Source of the DNA: Myxococcales bacterium
Lineage (GTDB): Bacteria; Myxococcota_A; Polyangia; Polyangiales; Polyangiaceae
Length of the DNA: 64,000 nt
Assembly: GCA_025359105.1 (NCBI GenBank)
Contig: JANYHK010000094.1
Location: forward strand, 1 to 64,000
Reading direction: 5' to 3'
This document shows positions 60,241-64,000 of this stretch, piece by piece. Numbering within the stretch: position 1 is the first letter of the stretch; the number at the start of each line of letters is the position of its first letter. Made by a program: the position numbers and the translations under genes. Under the pieces are notes generated by a model, which was not told the DNA's origin, ran no database searches, and was given only the letters and a program-made list of their open reading frames with translations.

Positions 60241-61893
60241 ATGCGCAGAGGGGCGACGTCGATCATCGGTGCGTTGGGTCTGTCCTGCCTGCTCGCCGCG
60301 GGCCCGGCCGGCGCGGCCGAGCCGTGGGCCGACGCCGACCCGCCCGCACCGCCGGCGCGCGCCGAGCTCGGGGACTTCGGATTCAAGGGCGCCGCCGAGT
60401 ACCGCACGCAGGCCCTCTTCGTGAACCCGATCGCTCTGTCCGACGAGAACGCGCGCGGCGTCGGCTGGATCGACCAGCGCCTGCGCCTCGACGCAGGCGT
60501 CGACTGGCAGGACAAGGTCCGCCTCATCCTGTCGGCCGACGTCCTCGACGGCGTCCTCTGGGGCGACAACGGCACGCTCGGCTCGTCGCCTGCGCCGAAC
60601 GCCGGCGCGAACATCTCGGCGAAGAACCCGAACCTCGCCGTCGCGTGCATCGGCCTCCGCGGTGGCGATCCGCTCCTCCCCGAGTCCTACGGTTACACGC
60701 TCTGTCCGGCGACGCCGCTCTTCGTCCGCAAGGCCTACGGCGAGATCCTCCTGCCGTTCGGCCTGCTCCGCATCGGCCGCCAGTCGACCAACGAAGGGAT
60801 GGGCGTGCAATCGGCCGACGGCGACGGGCGCGCGAACCGGTTCGGCGTCGCGCACACCGGCAACATCACCGATCGCGTGCTCTTCGCGACCAAGCCGCTG
60901 GAGGCGTTCAAGCCGGAGGCGGAGCGCGATCGCTCGGCCACCGAGGGGCTCTTCGTCGGCGTGACCTACGATCGGCTCGTCACCGACCAGCCCGCCTCCT
61001 TCAAGGACGACGTGCACCAGGTGTCGCTGGGCGTTCGCTACCTCGCCTCGGAGTATCCCCTCGGGCGCGATTTGCGCGTCAATGGCTATTACGTGCATCG
61101 CTTCGATCGGCAGTTCGAGAGCGCCATCGACAGCTTCGGGCTGCGCGGGATGTCACGCTTCGGCGACTTTCAAGCGGGCTTCGACGCCGCGCTCGTTCTC
61201 GGCAGCACGCGCGAGGTGAGCGAGGCGTACCGCACCATCACCGGCGATCCGGCCGTCGACCAGACGGTGCGCCAGTTCGGCGCGCGCGGCGTGGTGCGCT
61301 ACGACAAGCCCCTCTTCACCGCGTACATGGAGGCCGACTACGCGTCAGGGGACGAGGACCCGACCCCGCGCTCGCCGCTCACGCACTTCACGTTCGCCGA
61401 GGACACGAACGTCGGCCTCCTGATGTTCAAGCACGCGCTCGGATACCAGACGGCGCGCTCTTCGCTCGCGGGCGTCGAGCTCTTGAAGCGCCTCGGCGCG
61501 CGGAGCTTCCCCGCCGAGTCCATCAACACGCGCGGCGCGTTTTCCAACGCGTTCGCGCTCTTCCCGCAGTTCGATCTGCGTCCGTGGGACGCGTGGCTCT
61601 TCCGCGTCGGCGCCCTCGTCGCGTGGGCGGCGTCGCCGGTCGTGAGTCCCATCCAGTCGCTGCAGGCGCGCGACGGTCTGACGATCAAAGACGATCTCGT
61701 GAACTTCGCTGGCGGAAAGCCTGGCGGGTTTTACGGCACGGAGCTCGACGCGCGCATCCAGTACCGCGTCTACGAGCACTTCGTCGCCGATCTCGAGGGG
61801 GCGGTGCTCTTCCCGGGCAGCGCGCTCGAGGACGCCGACGGCTACGCTGCGCGTAGCGTCCTCGTTCAAGCCAGAACCACCTTCTACTTCTGA
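60241..61893 (+). CDS. Outer-membrane porin-like protein
   Basis: Protein of 550 aa from ATG 60241, with a GGAAGGGA element just upstream. Signal peptide ends AAGPAGAAE. The mature part is rich in amphipathic beta strands with aromatic residues: RLRLDAGVDWQDKVRLILSADVLDG, RKAYGEILLPFGLLRIGRQ, LRVNGYYVHRFDRQFE and LFTAYMEADYASGD. It ends SVLVQARTTFYF, with the terminal Phe expected for Bam-dependent barrels. It resembles the alginate-export or OprB-like porins only in general character. A lipoprotein gene follows 11 bp downstream. A long reading frame extending far upstream is a GC artefact. Confidence 0.85.
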   Translation: MRRGATSIIGALGLSCLLAAGPAGAAEPWADADPPAPPARAELGDFGFKGAAEYRTQALFVNPIALSDENARGVGWIDQRLRLDAGVDWQDKVRLILSADVLDGVLWGDNGTLGSSPAPNAGANISAKNPNLAVACIGLRGGDPLLPESYGYTLCPATPLFVRKAYGEILLPFGLLRIGRQSTNEGMGVQSADGDGRANRFGVAHTGNITDRVLFATKPLEAFKPEAERDRSATEGLFVGVTYDRLVTDQPASFKDDVHQVSLGVRYLASEYPLGRDLRVNGYYVHRFDRQFESAIDSFGLRGMSRFGDFQAGFDAALVLGSTREVSEAYRTITGDPAVDQTVRQFGARGVVRYDKPLFTAYMEADYASGDEDPTPRSPLTHFTFAEDTNVGLLMFKHALGYQTARSSLAGVELLKRLGARSFPAESINTRGAFSNAFALFPQFDLRPWDAWLFRVGALVAWAASPVVSPIQSLQARDGLTIKDDLVNFAGGKPGGFYGTELDARIQYRVYEHFVADLEGAVLFPGSALEDADGYAARSVLVQARTTFYF

Positions 61894-61904
61894 GAGGACG
61901 ACGA

Positions 61905-62966
61905 ATGAAACGAAGCGCCCTCCTCTTCTTGTTCGGTCTCTGGCTCCTCGCGCTCGTCGTCGCGTCCGGATGCGAAAAGTACGACGCGCCGCCCACGCCG
62001 ACGCTGCCGAACGCGGCGGACGGGCTCCTCGCCGATCCGGCGGCGCCCGTGGTCGTGAAGTTCACCAAGCCCATCGAGCTCGCGACGCTGCGCCTGTCCC
62101 TCGCCCGCAACCTCGTCGACATCGAAGGCAACCTGGGAGACGAGGCCGATCCGCCCACCGGGCTCTCGACCCTCTTCACGCACGATTCCGACGACGGCGA
62201 CAAGGGCGGCACCCTGGAGCTCTCGCCCGACGCCACCACCGTCACGATCACGCCCAAGACGCCGCTGCCCATCACGCCGCGCATCGTGCTCGTCGTCGAG
62301 CCGGGCCTGCGAGAGATCGGCGGGAGCGTCACCCGCGCGCGCCACAAGCTGGTCTTCGGCTTCGAGGTGAAGCTCTCGTGCACCAAGCCGTCGAAGGTGG
62401 TGGCGAGCGGGAACTACTTCTACCTGATGGACGTGAAGAAGCCGATCTCGACCCAGGTGCAGCTCTTCGTCGTGCTGCACGCGCTGCCCACCGGCGAGAT
62501 CCTCGGGCAATTTACCCGTGCGAAGCGCAACCCCGACGCGGGGCGCTGCCCCTTCGCCTGCAAGTCCACCGAGGCCTGCCGCACGCTGCCGGTGCCCACG
62601 TGCGTCATCCCGTCGGAGCGGGCAGGGACCGTCGACGAGTTCCCGGACTACGTCCCCGACCCGGGACTGCCGACCGGATACTCGTTCACGGTGCACGGCT
62701 GCGCCGAAGATCTGACGGACGGCACCGCGTCGTACGTGAACCTTCCGGTCGACGTCGACGTGCCGTCGCCCCAGGTCACGCTGCGGAACACGCGCTTCGC
62801 GTCGACGTTTTCGGTCGACGCCGCGGGGCTCGTGCGCGGCACCGGCGCCATCAGCGCGGACGACGTGCTGATCGGATCCATCTCGAGCGGGCGGGGGGAG
62901 GGGAGCCTCGCGATGCGCAAGATCCCCGAGGGCATCCCGGGGATCCCGCTGCCGCCGAGCAACTGA
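61905..62966 (+). CDS. Lipoprotein with SbsA/Big-like N-terminal domain, porin partner
   Basis: Protein of 353 aa; lipoprotein signal ends LVVASGC. Residues 30-150 resemble a bacterial Ig-like SbsA_Ig module (VVVKFTKPIELATL, LELSPDATTVTITPKTPLPITPRIVLVVEPGLREIGG). The second half has a Cys-containing domain (CPFACKSTEACRTLPVPTC), followed by repeated beta strands to the C-terminus. It begins 11 nt after the porin-like gene, so it probably acts with that protein at the outer membrane. The specific role is unknown. Confidence 0.82.
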   Translation: MKRSALLFLFGLWLLALVVASGCEKYDAPPTPTLPNAADGLLADPAAPVVVKFTKPIELATLRLSLARNLVDIEGNLGDEADPPTGLSTLFTHDSDDGDKGGTLELSPDATTVTITPKTPLPITPRIVLVVEPGLREIGGSVTRARHKLVFGFEVKLSCTKPSKVVASGNYFYLMDVKKPISTQVQLFVVLHALPTGEILGQFTRAKRNPDAGRCPFACKSTEACRTLPVPTCVIPSERAGTVDEFPDYVPDPGLPTGYSFTVHGCAEDLTDGTASYVNLPVDVDVPSPQVTLRNTRFASTFSVDAAGLVRGTGAISADDVLIGSISSGRGEGSLAMRKIPEGIPGIPLPPSN

Positions 62967-62989
62967 CGACCTCGCCGTGGGGGCGCTCG

Positions 62990-64000
62990 CTACGGCCCCA
63001 CGCCCACAGTCGCGTAGACGTCCTTCGTCGCGAAGACGACGCCGCCCTTGATCGTGGTCGTCACGCGCTCGATGTCGACGATCTCTTGATCGGGCTTTCC
63101 GTCGACGATCGCCAGATCGGCGTATTTGCCGGGTGCGATCGAGCCCGAGTCCTTGTCCTGCTTCATCACGCGGGCCGCACCGATCGTCGCGATCGCCAGC
63201 ACGTCGGCGGCCGGGATACCTGCTTGCACGTACAGCTCGAGCTCGCGGTGGAGCGCGAAACCGGAGAACGAGTCGGTCCCCGCGACGAGCGGGACCCCCG
63301 CGTCGAACAGCGCCTTCGTCATCACCAGCATGGCCGCGAACGACTCCTTGTAGCGCGCGTCGGCGCCGTCGTCGGGCAGCGGCAGGCCTCCACCGAGGAG
63401 GCCGCGGCGCGTGAGAACTGGCAGGCGGCCCTCGACACGCGCCGCCCAGGCGGGAAGCTTCCCGCTCCGATCGGTGAACATCGACTCGAAGATGTTGTCG
63501 GTCGGGTCCACGACCGTCTTCTTCTTTGCGAGCAGCTGGATGAAGGCCTTCGCCTCCGGTGACGAGGGAAGGATCGTCATCCCCTTCTCGGCGACGCGCG
63601 TGAAGCGGAGCGGCGTCCGCGTGTCTTCGTCGTTCTTCGCGAGGAAGTTCAAGAAGACGAAGTTCATGTGCTGGAGCTCGTCGAAGCCTGCTTCCACGGC
63701 TTGCGCGGCGTTCATCCCGCTCGGGACGTGCCCGCTGACCCGCATTTTGTCGGCGTGCGCTGCGGCGACGAGCGAAGGTACGAGCGACGGCTTGATCGAG
63801 CTGTAGATCTTGATCTGCGCGTACCCGCGGGCAGCGAAGGCGTCGACCTGCGCCTTCGCTTCCTCCGGGGTGTCGGCGAAGGTCTTGGTCGGCGCCTCGA
63901 ACGGGCCGCGGCCGTCGATGAGGCCGGCGGTCAGTACCCGCGGCCCCACGGTCTTGCCGGCATCCCAGCTCTGGCGCAGGCGCTTCACCAGCTCCACGTC
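62990..64000 (-). CDS. Amidohydrolase, metal-dependent (N-terminus beyond window)
   Basis: The visible 336 residues are the C-terminal part of an imidazolonepropionase/prolidase-like amidohydrolase; the gene continues past the window edge. Seen are GPRVLTAGLIDGRGP, AQIKIYSSI (carboxylated-Lys strand), VSGHVPSG with metal His, FDELQHMNFVF with the second His, VPLVAGTDSF with the catalytic Asp, and the closing IATIGAARVM and SIAPGKYADLAIVDGKP. The first HxH is missing because of truncation. No signal peptide can be assessed. The substrate could be a dipeptide or cyclic amide. It converges on the lipoprotein gene with a 23-bp gap. Confidence 0.88.
   Translation of the reverse strand, partial: DVELVKRLRQSWDAGKTVGPRVLTAGLIDGRGPFEAPTKTFADTPEEAKAQVDAFAARGYAQIKIYSSIKPSLVPSLVAAAHADKMRVSGHVPSGMNAAQAVEAGFDELQHMNFVFLNFLAKNDEDTRTPLRFTRVAEKGMTILPSSPEAKAFIQLLAKKKTVVDPTDNIFESMFTDRSGKLPAWAARVEGRLPVLTRRGLLGGGLPLPDDGADARYKESFAAMLVMTKALFDAGVPLVAGTDSFSGFALHRELELYVQAGIPAADVLAIATIGAARVMKQDKDSGSIAPGKYADLAIVDGKPDQEIVDIERVTTTIKGGVVFATKDVYATVGVGP

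Overview
The window is uniformly GC-rich and almost fully coding. It is most consistent with a myxobacterium or relative (Myxococcota, Polyangia-like). Five Ser/Thr kinases and a pseudokinase, TPR/PEGA proteins, Cys-rich repeat lipoproteins, a TatT-like lipoprotein and an exopolysaccharide locus occur within 64 kb. This is inferred from gene content only; no rRNA or tRNA was recognised.

Region 1 (1-7.5 kb): the tail of a Fis-type regulator, an unknown protein, two tandem membrane-anchored Ser/Thr kinases, then a TonB-dependent receptor with an N-terminal TPR and PEGA extension, followed by a small Asp/Gly-rich exported protein. Region 2 (7.5-24.8 kb): mostly housekeeping and stress genes. These are a DUF2786 protein, fluoride channel, GT-C-like membrane protein, OmpA lipoprotein, a membrane protein with a baseplate-J-like C-terminus, rpiA, a TM2 protein, a pseudokinase, a thioredoxin/TPR lipoprotein, a YhaO/YhaN (SbcD/SbcC-like) pair, a kelch lipoprotein, a GST and an M28 peptidase.

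Region 3 (24.8-51 kb): an exopolysaccharide (Wzx/Wzy-type) locus in several transcription units. It holds chain-length regulator and BY-kinase-like ATPase, nucleotide-sugar epimerase, Wzy-like polymerase, GT2 and GT4 glycosyltransferases, methyltransferases, OPX export lipoprotein, initiating phosphoglycosyltransferase, a beta-barrel candidate porin, an FHA-GGDEF diguanylate cyclase, a Ser/Thr kinase and a TPR-PEGA barrel protein. No Wzx flippase was found. An amidase, a decayed periplasmic-binding lipoprotein gene, a Cys-rich repeat lipoprotein and two tandem PD40-like lipoproteins are interspersed. Region 4 (49.6-57.5 kb): rlmE, a giant kinase-cyclase-like-AAA-TPR protein and a GT-C protein form a tight operon; a further Ser/Thr kinase follows. 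Region 5 (57.5-64 kb): a TetR regulator with two matching operators, a PhyH-like dioxygenase plus TatT lipoprotein, an outer-membrane porin-like protein plus lipoprotein, and a truncated amidohydrolase.

Three copies of a 28-bp palindromic core (8436, 12637, 24742), plus a degenerate one at 21584, lie between genes and look like a dispersed REP-like element. The best leads for new biology are the kinase/PEGA/TonB-receptor cluster, the regulatory wiring of the EPS locus (FHA-GGDEF, kinase, OPX plus barrel), and the membrane protein with a baseplate-J-like tail.
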